A stretch of DNA of 64,000 nucleotides from Paracoccaceae bacterium (GTDB taxonomy: Bacteria; Pseudomonadota; Alphaproteobacteria; Rhodobacterales; Rhodobacteraceae). The stretch covers positions 1 through 64,000 of the forward strand of contig JAJEBG010000033.1 in assembly GCA_022824005.1 (NCBI GenBank), given 5' to 3'. The first letter of the stretch is position 1. Each line of letters begins with the position of its first letter. This document shows positions 31,215 through 42,601 of this stretch, piece by piece. Below the pieces are notes generated by a model. It did not search any database and was not told where the DNA came from. It saw only the letters and a program-made list of their open reading frames with translations. The translations under genes and the position numbers were made by a program.

Positions 31215-31316
31215 GGGTGGGAGCTGGCAAAAAATCGGCCCGAACGGGATTCGTTACGGCTGCTTCCTCTCGGACCTGACCGGGTTGGCGAGCCGTCCGT
31301 CCGCACCAACTCCCAT
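31215..31316 (-). ncRNA. ffs: Bacterial small SRP RNA (4.5S, ffs)
   Basis: Minus strand reads TGGGAGTTGG...CGGTCAGGTCCGAGAGGAAGCAGCCGTAACG...GCCAGCTCCCACCC, including the SRP apical loop; ends pair; next to the dnaX locus. Confidence 0.9.
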
Positions 31317-31427
31317 TAGAAATCTAATGTCAAATCACCGATTTTTCAAGCATAAGGGAGCATCCGTGTCTCTCCCTCTTGATGTTTGGCGTCTTGTCAG
31401 GCGAGACACGGGATAGAGAAAAAAAGA

Positions 31428-32186
31428 CTAATCCCGTTCAGCCCAGCCGGCAAAAATCTGCTCAAGGGCGACCACAATGTAGTAAAGAACAATACCTAGA
31501 AAGGCCAAGGCAATTAAAACCGCGAACATCAAAGGATAGTCGGCATTGATTTTTCCACTGTCGAACAAATGGCCTAACCCCTTGCCATGAGGCTCGACGA
31601 TTTCCATCAAATTGGTCCCAATAAAGGCCAATGTCACGGCGATTTTTAACGCGCCGAAAAATTCGGGCAATGTTTTGGGCAGCGCGATTTTTAGAAAAAT
31701 TGTTGTCTTTGAGGCGCCAAGAGCGCGCAGAATATCACGGTATTCAGGCTCAAGAGTGGAAAGTCCAATGGAGACGGATACGGCAATTGGAAAAAATGAA
31801 ATCAAGAAGGCGATGAGCACCGTATTGAGATCATCCAACCCCACCAATAACAACGCAATCACCGGCACCACCGTGGCTTTGGGAATGGCATTGAAGCCAA
31901 CAAGCAATGGATAAAGGGCATCACGCGAGGTTCTTGAGAGTCCCATGACCATACCAAGTAAAACCCCCACAATCACTGAAATACCAAGCCCGACAACAGT
32001 CCGCCAAAGCGTATCCCATCCATATTCTAGGAAAAGTATACGGAATTTCCAAAAGGCCGGGCCGAGGTCTGACGGTGACGCCATCTTATAATTTGGCCAG
32101 TCATTGACCCAAACGATCCATTCCCACACCAAGAGAAAGCCAATCATCGCGGCGAGGGGCACAAGAAATTTATGGGAAGCGCTCAT
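31428..32186 (-). CDS. ABC transporter permease (SsuC-like)
   Basis: Multi-TM protein with ILRALGASKTTIFLKIALPKTLPEFFGALKIAV. Confidence 0.92.
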   Translation of the reverse strand: MSASHKFLVPLAAMIGFLLVWEWIVWVNDWPNYKMASPSDLGPAFWKFRILFLEYGWDTLWRTVVGLGISVIVGVLLGMVMGLSRTSRDALYPLLVGFNAIPKATVVPVIALLLVGLDDLNTVLIAFLISFFPIAVSVSIGLSTLEPEYRDILRALGASKTTIFLKIALPKTLPEFFGALKIAVTLAFIGTNLMEIVEPHGKGLGHLFDSGKINADYPLMFAVLIALAFLGIVLYYIVVALEQIFAGWAERD

Positions 32187-32206
32187 TCACTATCCGTCCT
32201 CTTTTC

Positions 32207-33004
32207 TTAATTATTTGGGTCGGCAATCTGCGAACGCAATGAGGCCAATAGACTGGTCACATTGGGTGCATATAGATCATCCAATTGTCGCTCAGAACCA
32301 AGTTCAACCGCCACCGAATGTTTGATTTTGGCGGGCCGCTGCGACATGACATATATTTCATCAGACAGAAACACCGACTCGCGAAGATCGTGCGTGATCA
32401 ACAAACATGTGAATGGCTTGATACGTCGCAACCGATGCATCATGGCCCAGAGTTCTTCACGGGTAAAGGCATCCAAGGCACCGAAGGGTTCATCCAATAT
32501 GAGGACATCGGGATCGTGAACCAGTGCCCTGCATAGCGACACGCGCTGTTTCATTCCCCCTGACAATTCAGAGGGTCGTTTGTCCTCAAAACCCTCAAGT
32601 GACACCATCGAAAGGAGTTCCATTGCCCGCTCTTGACGCTGTTTGTGCGACATTTTGGGCGCCACAATCTCAAGGGGAAGAATCACATTTTTCAAAACGC
32701 TTCGCCATTCGAGCATCACTGGGTTCTGAAAAGCCATCCCGACCGTCGCCCGAGGGGAGGTCACACGTTCCCCGGCCAGATAAATCTCACCAGATACGGG
32801 CTTGATCAGTCCCGAAATGAGACGAGTCAGGGTCGATTTACCGCAGCCTGACGGGCCAACGACAGCGGCAAAATGATTCTTACGGATTTGAAGCGAAACA
32901 TCGTTGAGAACCGGAAAAGCTCCGTTCTCAATCTCAAAAGCGTGCGAAACGCCCCGTAAATCAATTTGAACGGGGCGTTCCGCTTCATTCAGATCAGTGC
33001 CCAC
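32207..33004 (-). CDS. ABC transporter ATP-binding protein (SsuB-like)
   Basis: GPSGCGKST, LSGGMKQRVSLCRAL, VLILDEPFGALD. Confidence 0.93.
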   Translation of the reverse strand: MGTDLNEAERPVQIDLRGVSHAFEIENGAFPVLNDVSLQIRKNHFAAVVGPSGCGKSTLTRLISGLIKPVSGEIYLAGERVTSPRATVGMAFQNPVMLEWRSVLKNVILPLEIVAPKMSHKQRQERAMELLSMVSLEGFEDKRPSELSGGMKQRVSLCRALVHDPDVLILDEPFGALDAFTREELWAMMHRLRRIKPFTCLLITHDLRESVFLSDEIYVMSQRPAKIKHSVAVELGSERQLDDLYAPNVTSLLASLRSQIADPNN

Positions 33005-33040
33005 TGAGGAATCGTCAATAAATGGATTCAGATATCCAAT

Positions 33041-34057
33041 TTATTGAAGCATCCGATCCGCGGCGTCGCCGAGATAGTCACCAGAGAAATAGACACTCGC
33101 GTCCATCAATGGATTGATGAAATCGTAATTTTCCTGCAACTGCACCAGTGATTGGGCAAATCGGTCGGAGTCAATACCACCGATACCCGACTTCATCACG
33201 TAGTCGGTCAACACATTGGCATCAATCGCTAGTTGCAATCGACGGGTTTCCAAGGCGACATCAGCCGCGGGATTGCGATCCGCTACCATTTTGGCTCCGG
33301 CGGCCGGATCTTTGATCACGTCTTTCCAACCGTTGGCCACGGCTTGGATAAATCCCTTGACGATATCAGGATTGGCGGCCGCATAATCGGTGTTCACGAT
33401 AATCACGTTGCCATAAAGTGCCAGTCCATGATCAGCCATGAGAATGACCGAAATATCGTCTTCAGGCACACCGAGCCGCACCAAATTCAAAAAACTCGAA
33501 AAGGAAAAACCGGTAACCGCATCAACTACGCCTTCTGCCAAACTCGGCTCACGCGTGGGAAAACCGACAGGCTCGACGGTGATGGCATCGACATTCAGAC
33601 CATTGGCACTCGCAAAGGCCGGAAACTGAGCCCAGGCCCCGTCGGGCGGCGGCGCGCCAAGAATGCGACCTTCAAGATCGGAGGGTGAAGCGACACCGAG
33701 AGACTTCCGTCCAACGACGGCGAAGGGTGGCTTGTCATAAACCATCATCACGGCTTTCACCGGGGCCCCGGGGTTCGAGTCAAGAAATTTTACCAACGAA
33801 TTAATGTCAGCAAATCCGAATGGAAACGCGCCAGTGGCCACTTTTGGAATTGCGTCCAACGAGCCTTGCCCCGCTGAGACTGTGACATTCAGTCCCGCGT
33901 CAGCAAAATGCCCATTGTCGATAGCCGCAAAATAGGCCGCGCTCGGACCTTCAAACTTCCAGTCAAGAGTAAATTCAATATCTGTTTGCGCCAGTGACGC
34001 GGTGGCGACAAATCCACCGATGAGTAGTGATGCCACCATAGCCATGAGTCTTGACAT
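33041..34057 (-). CDS. ABC transporter substrate-binding protein, NMT1/THI5-like
   Basis: Signal peptide and FTLDWKFEGPSAAYFAAIDNGHFADAGLNVTVSAGQGS. Confidence 0.92.
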   Translation of the reverse strand: MSRLMAMVASLLIGGFVATASLAQTDIEFTLDWKFEGPSAAYFAAIDNGHFADAGLNVTVSAGQGSLDAIPKVATGAFPFGFADINSLVKFLDSNPGAPVKAVMMVYDKPPFAVVGRKSLGVASPSDLEGRILGAPPPDGAWAQFPAFASANGLNVDAITVEPVGFPTREPSLAEGVVDAVTGFSFSSFLNLVRLGVPEDDISVILMADHGLALYGNVIIVNTDYAAANPDIVKGFIQAVANGWKDVIKDPAAGAKMVADRNPAADVALETRRLQLAIDANVLTDYVMKSGIGGIDSDRFAQSLVQLQENYDFINPLMDASVYFSGDYLGDAADRMLQ

Positions 34058-34211
34058 GTTTCGCTCCTTATCATTGAGAGTTGAGTCAACAAGAAAATGA
34101 TTCCTACTCTCGTGACCATATCAAATTGATAGATCCAAGACAAATGATTGATGTCACTCGCATGTTCACGAGATTTCATTCGATAGGTGGCTCGGACATG
34201 AGCCAGCCCGA

Positions 34212-35132
34212 TTGTTGACCTCTGATCTCGCTTTTTCCGGTGGCAGTCACTTGCTCTCTCGCCGCGCCGTCATGCGGGCACGTGCATCAAGCATCAATCA
34301 TCCCGAGGCGCGATTCTTGGCCTTTTGGCGCGGCAGACCGCTGGTTGATGATCGGGGATTATGTTGGTTGCGCCGTGATCACGCCATCCTCGCCAATCGC
34401 GACTCAACTCTTTATCTTGGTGATCTCTCCGATAAGCCAAGATTCGCCTGTTTGATTCCTCATGGACAATGGGCACGAGAGGGGATGGTTGGCGTTCAAT
34501 TCCAAGATATTGAGAACGCGGAATTTGTCAGTTTGCGTTCAGTGATGGGCCGAATGACCGCCGAAGATGGCGAACTGGCCGCGGTGGCTCAATCCTTGCT
34601 GAATTGGCATCAAACTCATACCTTCTGTCCCAATTGTGGTCATCGGACCCAGTTCACCTGCGAGGGATGGCAACGCCATTGTCCCCATTGCCACACCGAG
34701 CATTTTTGTCGAATCAATCCCGTGGTGATCATGTTGGTGGTTCACCAAGACAATCTTCTCCTTGGCCGCGCATCGGTTTGGCCAGAAGGAATGCACTCAC
34801 TCCTCGCCGGCTTTATCGAGGCGGGCGAGACCGTTGAAGCGGCGGTGGCGAGAGAAACTTTTGAAGAGGCGGGCGTCAGAGTGAGAAATGTCAAATATGT
34901 GGCTTCCCAACCTTGGCCCTTCCCCGCCTCATTGATGATCGGTTGCCACGCTGAAGCGATCAATTCTCACATCAACATCGACACTCATGAATTGGAAAGC
35001 GCCGTTTGGGTCTCGCGACAACGAACGAGAGCCATTATTTTGAACCGCGACGGGGACATCTTGCCACCGAGGAAAGGTTCAATTGCCGAATTCATGATTC
35101 ACCTTTGGCTTGATAGACAAACCCCGCCTTGA
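34212..35132 (+). CDS. nudC: NAD(+) diphosphatase NudC
   Basis: Zinc motif CPNCG...CPHC and Nudix box GFIEAGETVEAAVARETFEEAGV with downstream SQPWPFPASLMIG. Confidence 0.95.
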   Translation: MLTSDLAFSGGSHLLSRRAVMRARASSINHPEARFLAFWRGRPLVDDRGLCWLRRDHAILANRDSTLYLGDLSDKPRFACLIPHGQWAREGMVGVQFQDIENAEFVSLRSVMGRMTAEDGELAAVAQSLLNWHQTHTFCPNCGHRTQFTCEGWQRHCPHCHTEHFCRINPVVIMLVVHQDNLLLGRASVWPEGMHSLLAGFIEAGETVEAAVARETFEEAGVRVRNVKYVASQPWPFPASLMIGCHAEAINSHINIDTHELESAVWVSRQRTRAIILNRDGDILPPRKGSIAEFMIHLWLDRQTPP

Positions 35133-35133
35133 C

Positions 35134-35976
35134 TTAATCTTTTTGGCGTTCCGGTGCCGAGGGATAAACGCCCAATATTCTCACCTCACTGGTAAAAAAA
35201 CTCAACTCCTCCATCGCCAATTCGACCGGCCGATCATCGGGATGTCCTTCAACCTCAGCAAAAAATTGCGTGGCATTGAACGAGCCATCAAGCATGTAGC
35301 TTTCCAGTTTTATCATGTTGACATGATTGGTCGCGAAGCCCCCGAGGGCCTTAAATAAGGCGGCCGGCAGATTGCGCACCTGAAACATGAAGGCGGTAAT
35401 CATTCCATCCTCGGTGGCGCGGCGGCGATAGTCAATCTCGCGTGTCATCACAAAGAAACGTGTGCGGCTGAATTTTAGGTCTTCCACGCCCTCGACGAGT
35501 GTTTCAAGCCCATAAATCTTGCCGGCCAATTCCGAGGCTAGTGCGGCGGTACTTGAATCCTGAAGTTTGGCAACATGTTTGGCCGCGCCCGCGGTATCAG
35601 CCCACGCTGAAGGGCGAATCTTGTGCTGTTTCAAAAACTCTTGGCATTGTCCGAGCAGCACCGTGTGACTTAAGGCCGATTCAATGTCAGATAAGCGACT
35701 CCCCGGAGGTGCTAGCAAATTGATTTGAATACGAATCAATGTTTCATCGACAATGAAAAGGCCCGACTCGGGCAACAATTTGTGAATATCGGCGACTCGA
35801 CCATAAATCGAATTTTCCACCGGTAGGGCGACAAAATCGGCCTCGCCAGAGCGAACGGCATGTGCCGCTTCAGTGAAAGTTTCACAGGGCAAAGGTTCAC
35901 AATCAGGCCGTGCCTTTCGGCAGGCTTGATGAGAGTAGGCACCAAGTTCGCCTTGAAAGGCAATTTTTGACAACAT
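35134..35976 (-). CDS. pheA: Prephenate dehydratase
   Basis: IAFQGELGAYSHQAC, VALPVENSIYGRV, TRFFVMTRE, C-terminal ACT domain ESYMLDGSFNATQFFAEVEGH; start moved to MLSKIAFQG. Confidence 0.94.
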   Translation of the reverse strand: MLSKIAFQGELGAYSHQACRKARPDCEPLPCETFTEAAHAVRSGEADFVALPVENSIYGRVADIHKLLPESGLFIVDETLIRIQINLLAPPGSRLSDIESALSHTVLLGQCQEFLKQHKIRPSAWADTAGAAKHVAKLQDSSTAALASELAGKIYGLETLVEGVEDLKFSRTRFFVMTREIDYRRRATEDGMITAFMFQVRNLPAALFKALGGFATNHVNMIKLESYMLDGSFNATQFFAEVEGHPDDRPVELAMEELSFFTSEVRILGVYPSAPERQKD

Positions 35977-36100
35977 ATATGGCTTCCAAGAACAAATCTT
36001 TGAAAATTGGCTTCTATATCTTGCCACCAGAGAAAGAAAGCAGATAGCGCATGGATCAATCTGGTCAAGTCATGATTCAATGTTTCTTTTGGAGTTGTCT

Positions 36101-36625
36101 ATGCTTGACACAATGACGGCCACAAAGATCGTGGGAGCCATATGCGCGGCCCTGCTCGTTTTGCTCCTTGGACAATGGCTAGCTCACTCCATCTATCAAG
36201 TCAACAAAAGCGAGCACGGCAAGGAGCCTCACTCAATTATCTTTGCCGATCTTGAGACAAATGTGGTGGCGGCGATTGATGTCGCGCCCGTCGTTGATAT
36301 CGCCGAACTGCTCGCGACCGCAGATCCGGCGAAAGGTAAGAAAGTTTTTGCCAAATGTAAGGCTTGTCACAAAGCCAATGAAGAGGTCAACGGCGTCGGT
36401 CCGCATTTGGTGGCCATCATCAACCGGGCGGTGGGAGAAGTGGCTGACTTTCGTTACTCCAACCCGATGGCCGAGCTTGGCGGTGTGTGGAATGTTGAAG
36501 AATTATCGGCGTTCATTCTCAATCCGAAATCTTACTTACCGGGCACAAAAATGTCATTTGCGGGATTAAAAAAAGATACCGATCGAGCTCATTTGATTGC
36601 TTATCTCCAATCCTTACAAGATTGA
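36101..36625 (+). CDS. Membrane-anchored class I cytochrome c (CycM/c552-like)
   Basis: N-terminal TM, CKACH haem motif, GVGPHLVAIINRAVGEVADFRYS, PGTKMSFAGL. Confidence 0.92.
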   Translation: MLDTMTATKIVGAICAALLVLLLGQWLAHSIYQVNKSEHGKEPHSIIFADLETNVVAAIDVAPVVDIAELLATADPAKGKKVFAKCKACHKANEEVNGVGPHLVAIINRAVGEVADFRYSNPMAELGGVWNVEELSAFILNPKSYLPGTKMSFAGLKKDTDRAHLIAYLQSLQD

Positions 36626-36855
36626 TTTCACCTCTTGGGTCAGGGGTTGGGCTCAAACTGACTCAATCCACTTTAGCGACGACCAAAATGCCGATTTGTC
36701 CTATTAAGTTGAGCCAGATTCTTGGATAAGTCACAGAGCGACAAGATGGCGCAAAAAATCTTACTAGAGAGGCCATGCGATGGTCATCTTTCGGAGCCAG
36801 AATGATTCGCAAACGGCCATGACATTGTGTTAAATACCCTCTACAAATAACCGAT

Positions 36856-38784
36856 TTGTCAACGATTTTCCCAGATGGAGATAAAATGATGCTAGATAGA
36901 CTTCTCAAAGTCGAGTGTAATCATTCCTCGAAGAGAATGGTGTTTTGTTTCTCCATTCTCGTCTTCATTCTCGGATTGATGGCAGCTCCTGCATGGCCCG
37001 ATGGTCACCAAAAGATAATCAAATCTCACGGGATTTCAAAATTTGGCAATCTCAAATATCCAGCCTCCTTCCCACATCTTGATTATGTCAATCCCGACGC
37101 GCCCAAAGGAGGTGAAATCGCCATTTGGGGTTTTGGTACATTTGACTCGATGAATCCCTACAGCCGCAAAGGCCGAGCCGGTGCCCTCTCCAGCATTTTC
37201 TTCGAGTCGCTGTTGACCGGAACAGCCGATGAAGTGAGCAGCAATTATGGACTGATCGCTGAGTCGTTGGAATATCCGGAGGATCGCTCATGGGTTATTT
37301 TCAATTTACGTCCCCAAGCTCGATTCTCAGATGGAACCCCTATCACCACAGAGGATGTCCTCTTCTCTTATGAATTATTTCTCAACGAAGGTTTGACTTC
37401 GTTTCGAGCTGAATTGGGTAAAGCCGTCGCAGAAACCGAGATTTTGGGCCCTCATCGCATCAAGTTTGTGTTTGACACCACAGAATCAACTCTGACCTAT
37501 CCCGCCATGGTCGGCGGTATACCGATCTTTTCAAAAGCCTGGTTCGACAAGACGGGGGCTAAACTAGACGAATCTCGAATGGAGCCGGCTCTGGGCTCAA
37601 GCCCCTATATCGTTGATGAAATTGAGCCCGGTCGCCGCCTCATCTACCGAAACAATCCCAACTATTGGGGTCGAGACTTACCGATTAATCGGGGTCAAAA
37701 TAATTTTGAAACCATCCGTGTCGAATATTTTGCCGATACCAGTGCCGCCTTCGAGGCCTTCAAAGGGGGCGCCTACACATTTCGTAACGAGAATTTCTCG
37801 AAGAATTGGGCCACTGGTTACGAATTTCCAGCCGTTGACAAGGGTTGGGTTGTGAAGCGAGAATTTCATGACGGAACGCCGGTTAGCGGGCAGAGTTTCA
37901 TATTCAACCTGCGGCGTGAAAAGTTCCAAGACCCAAGGGTTCGGGAAGCCATCGGCTTGATGTTCAACTTTGAATGGTCCAACGAGACACTCTTTTTTGG
38001 CATTTATAATCGCATTAATTCCTTTTGGGAAAATTCTGATCTGGCGGCCTCTGGTTTGCCGGGTGAGGATGAACTCGCATTGCTTGAACCGTTGCGCGGG
38101 ATGGTTCCTGATTCAGTGTTTACTGAACCGGCGGTTATGGCCCCAACATCAAATTCGCGGCAATTGGATCGAAACAATCTACGCAAAGCCTCCAATCTCC
38201 TTGACGAGGCTGGTTGGAGAGTCGGTGACGACGGGCTGAGACGCAATTCAGATGGCAATGTGTTAAAGGTCGAGTTTTTGGGTTCAAGCCCATCTTTTGA
38301 CCGCATCATCAACCCATATGTCGAAAATCTTCGAGCGGCGGGTATTGACGCCAACTACACACGGATTGATCCATCGCAGTTCACCAATCGCGAACGCGAG
38401 CGTGATTTTGATATCATCACATCGAGTTTTGGTTTCGGTTTGGAGCCAAGCGGGCCGGGTCTGCGGCAATCGCTGGGATCTGAACATGTGGATGGCGCCT
38501 TCAACGACACAGGTCTTGCGAGCGAGGGTGTGGATCGCTTGATCGACCATATCCAAGAGGCAACGACCATCGACGAATTGCATGTCGCGGTTCGTGCCCT
38601 TGATCGGGTATTGCGAGCGGAGAGAATTTGGGTCCCTCAATGGTTCAAATCTTTGCACACCGTGGCTTATTATGATCAATTTGAACATCCTGAAAATCTT
38701 CCCCCCTACAGTCTCGGTCAACTGGGTTTCTGGTGGTTCAATTCTGAAAAGGCGGCGCGACTGAGCGAAGAGGGCGCACTCTAA
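36856..38784 (+). CDS. yejA: Extracellular solute-binding protein, YejA-like; true start may be downstream of 36856
   Basis: SBP family 5 sequence; first gene of a YejABEF-type set. Confidence 0.87.
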   Translation: MSTIFPDGDKMMLDRLLKVECNHSSKRMVFCFSILVFILGLMAAPAWPDGHQKIIKSHGISKFGNLKYPASFPHLDYVNPDAPKGGEIAIWGFGTFDSMNPYSRKGRAGALSSIFFESLLTGTADEVSSNYGLIAESLEYPEDRSWVIFNLRPQARFSDGTPITTEDVLFSYELFLNEGLTSFRAELGKAVAETEILGPHRIKFVFDTTESTLTYPAMVGGIPIFSKAWFDKTGAKLDESRMEPALGSSPYIVDEIEPGRRLIYRNNPNYWGRDLPINRGQNNFETIRVEYFADTSAAFEAFKGGAYTFRNENFSKNWATGYEFPAVDKGWVVKREFHDGTPVSGQSFIFNLRREKFQDPRVREAIGLMFNFEWSNETLFFGIYNRINSFWENSDLAASGLPGEDELALLEPLRGMVPDSVFTEPAVMAPTSNSRQLDRNNLRKASNLLDEAGWRVGDDGLRRNSDGNVLKVEFLGSSPSFDRIINPYVENLRAAGIDANYTRIDPSQFTNRERERDFDIITSSFGFGLEPSGPGLRQSLGSEHVDGAFNDTGLASEGVDRLIDHIQEATTIDELHVAVRALDRVLRAERIWVPQWFKSLHTVAYYDQFEHPENLPPYSLGQLGFWWFNSEKAARLSEEGAL

Positions 38785-38808
38785 ACCCTCTGACCAACGG
38801 ATTGAGGC

Positions 38809-39897
38809 ATGGGCGCGTATATTCTCCGACGGCTGGCACTTGTCGTGCCGACTCTTCTTGGCATCATGGTGATCAATTTCACCTTGGTGCAATTTGTTCC
38901 CGGAGGACCCATTGAACAGATTCTAGCACAACTTGAGGGTGAAGGTGATGTGTTCGAAAGCGTGGCCGGCAGTTCAAGCGATGCCGGTATCGTTGAGGCG
39001 TCAACGGCGGATGAGAGGTATCGGGGCTCAAGAGGTTTACCCGAGGAGTTTATCAAGGAACTTGAGATTCAATTCGGTTTTGACAAACCGCCCTTGGAAC
39101 GTTTTCTTGACATGCTGTGGGGTTACATTCGGTTTGATTTCGGTGAGAGCTATTTTCGCTCGATCAGTGTCGTCGATCTGGTCATTGAGAAATTGCCCGT
39201 CTCCATCACATTAGGTCTTTGGTCAACACTCGCCGCCTATCTCGTATCCATTCCTTTGGGCATTCGAAAAGCCGTTCGCGATGGCACACAATTCGATACT
39301 TGGACATCGGGGGCGATCATCGTCGGCTATGCGATACCGGGATTTCTGTTTGCTATTTTGTTGTTGGTTCTCTTTGCTGGCGGTTCATATTTCCGAATTT
39401 TTCCCCTACGTGGTCTCGTCTCTGACAATTTTGCTGATCTCAGTTTGATCGGTCAAATTCTAGATTATTTCTGGCATATCGCCCTCCCTGTCCTCGCCTC
39501 AACTATCTCGGCCTTCGCGACACTGACATTGTTGACGAAGAACAGCTTTCTTGATGAGATCAAAAAGCATTATGTCATGACGGCGCGGGCCAAGGGCGTG
39601 ACCGAACGTCGTGTTCTTTACGGTCATATTTTCCGCAACGCGATGCTGATTGTAATTGCCGGCTTTCCGGCGGTGTTTGTGTCTGTCTTTTTTGGCGGTT
39701 CGCTGATTATTGAAACGATTTTTTCTCTCGATGGCCTCGGACGCCTCGGTTACGAAGCGGCGGTGGCGCGAGATTATCCGGTCATTTTTGGCACTCTTTA
39801 TGTGTTTGGATTGCTTGGCCTCGTTGTCGGAATCCTCTCTGACCTCACCTATGTATGGATTGACCCCCGCATTGACTTTGAGACGCGAGAGACGTGA
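38809..39897 (+). CDS. yejB: Microcin C/peptide-type ABC transporter permease YejB
   Basis: [56 protein letters not shown]. Confidence 0.92.
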   Translation: MGAYILRRLALVVPTLLGIMVINFTLVQFVPGGPIEQILAQLEGEGDVFESVAGSSSDAGIVEASTADERYRGSRGLPEEFIKELEIQFGFDKPPLERFLDMLWGYIRFDFGESYFRSISVVDLVIEKLPVSITLGLWSTLAAYLVSIPLGIRKAVRDGTQFDTWTSGAIIVGYAIPGFLFAILLLVLFAGGSYFRIFPLRGLVSDNFADLSLIGQILDYFWHIALPVLASTISAFATLTLLTKNSFLDEIKKHYVMTARAKGVTERRVLYGHIFRNAMLIVIAGFPAVFVSVFFGGSLIIETIFSLDGLGRLGYEAAVARDYPVIFGTLYVFGLLGLVVGILSDLTYVWIDPRIDFETRET

Positions 39898-41003
39898 TGA
39901 AACTCTCTCCCCTCGCCCGCCGTCGACTGACAAATTTTCGCTCAAATGCTCGAGCCTTTTGGTCTCTGATCATATTTTTGATCCTTTTCACTCTTTCGCT
40001 GTTCGCGGAATTCATCTCCAATGACAAACCCTTGCTGGTGAAATATCAAAACTCGTATTATTTTCCGATTTTCCAATTTTATCCTGAAACAGCGTTTGGC
40101 GGTGATTTCCGCACCGAAGCCATTTACCGCGATATTGAAGTCCAATGTTTGATCCGCTCGGGCGGCTCTGACCTTTGTTGGGACGATCCCGGCGCCACAC
40201 TTGCTGATGCCGCCGATGGCGAAATTAATGGTCAAGACATCGTCCAAGGTTGGTTGATTTGGCCGCTCATTCCCTATTCTTTTGATACCGTCAACGATTT
40301 GGGACGGGCCGCTCCGTCCCCCCCTGATAGCGATCACTGGCTTGGTACCGATGATACGGCAAGAGATGTGCTGGCAAGGGTGATTTATGGTTTTCGCTTG
40401 TCGATCAATTTCACCATTGTCGTCACTTTGGCGACCTCCATCATTGGCGTGGCTTCAGGGGTTGTTCAGGGATTTTTTGGTGGCGCGATTGATCTATTTT
40501 TCCAACGATTAATTGAACTGTGGGGTTCAACGCCATCCCTCTATATCATCATTATCGTGGCCGCGATTTGGCAGATGGATTTCTGGCTTTTGGCCTTCCT
40601 CATGACGCTATTTGGATGGACAGCCTTGGTCGGCGTGGTGCGGGCGGAAAGTCTTCGCGCCCGCAATCTTGAATATATCCGTGCCGCGAGAGCGTTAGGT
40701 TTATCAAGCACAGCCATCATGTTTCGCCATGTCCTTCCCAACGCGATGGTGGCCACGTTAACCCTTCTGCCCTTTATCATCACCGGCGTCATCGGCTCCC
40801 TCGCGGCCCTCGATTATCTCGGCTTTGGTCTCCCCTCGTCAGGCCCATCACTGGGTGAATTGACACTGCAAGCAAAGCGCAACTTGCAAGCACCGTGGCT
40901 GGGATTCACGGCATTCTTTACCTTTGCCATTATGCTGTCGTTGCTGGTTTTTATTTTTGAAGGGGTACGCGATGCCTTTGACCCGCGGAAAGTCTTCGAA
41001 TGA
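39894..41003 (+). CDS. yejE: ABC transporter permease YejE
   Basis: [47 protein letters not shown]. Confidence 0.92.
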   Translation: MMKLSPLARRRLTNFRSNARAFWSLIIFLILFTLSLFAEFISNDKPLLVKYQNSYYFPIFQFYPETAFGGDFRTEAIYRDIEVQCLIRSGGSDLCWDDPGATLADAADGEINGQDIVQGWLIWPLIPYSFDTVNDLGRAAPSPPDSDHWLGTDDTARDVLARVIYGFRLSINFTIVVTLATSIIGVASGVVQGFFGGAIDLFFQRLIELWGSTPSLYIIIIVAAIWQMDFWLLAFLMTLFGWTALVGVVRAESLRARNLEYIRAARALGLSSTAIMFRHVLPNAMVATLTLLPFIITGVIGSLAALDYLGFGLPSSGPSLGELTLQAKRNLQAPWLGFTAFFTFAIMLSLLVFIFEGVRDAFDPRKVFE

Positions 41004-42601
41004 AACCGCCTCTCCTCAATATTGAAGATTTGTCGGTGACCTTTCGGCAGGGCGGCGAGGCAACCCATGCGATTCGCCATGTCGATCTTCATGTTGATGA
41101 AGGAGAAACAGTGGCGATTGTCGGTGAGTCCGGCTCTGGAAAATCGGTGACGGCGCTATCAACGGTCGGTTTACTCCCCGATAACGCCACCCTCAGCGGC
41201 TCTGTCCAATATCGCGGCCAAGAGATGGTCGGGGCGACAAGTGATGATCTACGAGGGGTCAGAGGCAATGACATCAGTTTTATTTTTCAAGAACCCATGG
41301 TTTCTCTCAATCCCCTGCATACCCTTGAGAAACAAATCGGCGAAAGTCTCGCCACGCATCAGGGACTGACCGGACAAAAAGCACGTGATATTATCGTTTC
41401 ACTCTTGGAAAAAACCGGCATTGACAATCCCGTCCAACGACTGAAATCCTACCCCCATCTTTTGTCCGGTGGCCAACGCCAGCGGGTGATGATTGCCATG
41501 GCTTTGGCCAACAATCCCGATTTGTTGATCGCTGACGAACCCACCACGGCGCTTGATGTCACCATACAAGCGCAAATTCTGGACCTTCTCAAAGAACTTA
41601 AAGGATCGGAGGGAATGAGCCTTCTGTTCATCACCCATGATCTTAATATCGTGAAACAGATAGCCGATCGGTTTTATGTGATGCGCGATGGCCAAATTGT
41701 TGAACATGGCGACACGCATTCGATCTTCAATGGGCCTCGTCACGACTATACCAAGACTCTCCTCGCTGCGGAGCCCACCGGTCAACCAGCCCCTATTCCA
41801 CGAGGGAGAAAAACGGTTCTCTCGGCGCATCGGCTTAAGGTTTGGTTTCCTATTCAACGCGGCCTTCTTAAACGAACCGTCGGTCATATAAAGGCCGTCA
41901 AAGAGGCTAATTTCAGCATCCGCGAGGGCGAAACCATTGGTATTGTCGGTGAGTCAGGTTCAGGCAAAACCACATTGGCACTCGCCGCGATGCGCCTTGT
42001 CTCCTCGGAAGGCAGTATTGCCTTCGTCAATGAAGAATTACAGGGGCGCTCGCACAGAAGTCTACGTTCAGTGCGACGTCATATGCAGATGGTGTTCCAA
42101 GATCCGTTTGGCTCGCTGTCCCCCCGCATGACCGTCGGCCAGATCGTCTCGGAAGGACTATCGGTGCACGGCATTGCAAATCTCGAAGAAAAGCAGCGTC
42201 TGTCGCTTGAAATCTTACAGGAAGTCGGTTTGGACGCCGACGTATGGCCTCGCTATCCGCATGAATTTTCAGGCGGACAACGCCAACGGATTGCCATTGC
42301 TCGCGCCATGGTGCTGAAACCCAAACTTGTTTTGCTTGATGAGCCCACCTCGGCCCTTGACCGAACCGTCCAATCGCAAATTATTGACCTCTTGTTGAGT
42401 TTGCAGCAGAAATATCGTTTAGCTTATTTCTTTATCAGCCACGACCTGCGGGTAGTGCGCGCCATGTCACACCAAATTATCGTCATGAAAGACGGCGATA
42501 TCGTGGAGGCGGGAAGAACTGACCAAATATTCCGCCAACCCAAGACGGAATATTCAATCTCTCTGATGGAGGCGGCGTTTGGCACCGCATCGCTCGGTTA
42601 G
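41000..42601 (+). CDS. yejF: Dual-ATPase ABC transporter protein YejF
   Basis: Two Walker A ([18 protein letters not shown]) and two signature motifs ([18 protein letters not shown]). Confidence 0.94.
   Translation: MKPPLLNIEDLSVTFRQGGEATHAIRHVDLHVDEGETVAIVGESGSGKSVTALSTVGLLPDNATLSGSVQYRGQEMVGATSDDLRGVRGNDISFIFQEPMVSLNPLHTLEKQIGESLATHQGLTGQKARDIIVSLLEKTGIDNPVQRLKSYPHLLSGGQRQRVMIAMALANNPDLLIADEPTTALDVTIQAQILDLLKELKGSEGMSLLFITHDLNIVKQIADRFYVMRDGQIVEHGDTHSIFNGPRHDYTKTLLAAEPTGQPAPIPRGRKTVLSAHRLKVWFPIQRGLLKRTVGHIKAVKEANFSIREGETIGIVGESGSGKTTLALAAMRLVSSEGSIAFVNEELQGRSHRSLRSVRRHMQMVFQDPFGSLSPRMTVGQIVSEGLSVHGIANLEEKQRLSLEILQEVGLDADVWPRYPHEFSGGQRQRIAIARAMVLKPKLVLLDEPTSALDRTVQSQIIDLLLSLQQKYRLAYFFISHDLRVVRAMSHQIIVMKDGDIVEAGRTDQIFRQPKTEYSISLMEAAFGTASLG

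Noticed and set aside
36663-36908. 81-aa minus-strand ORF upstream of yejA
   Set aside because: Overlaps the yejA 5' end, no family resemblance, probably chance ORF.
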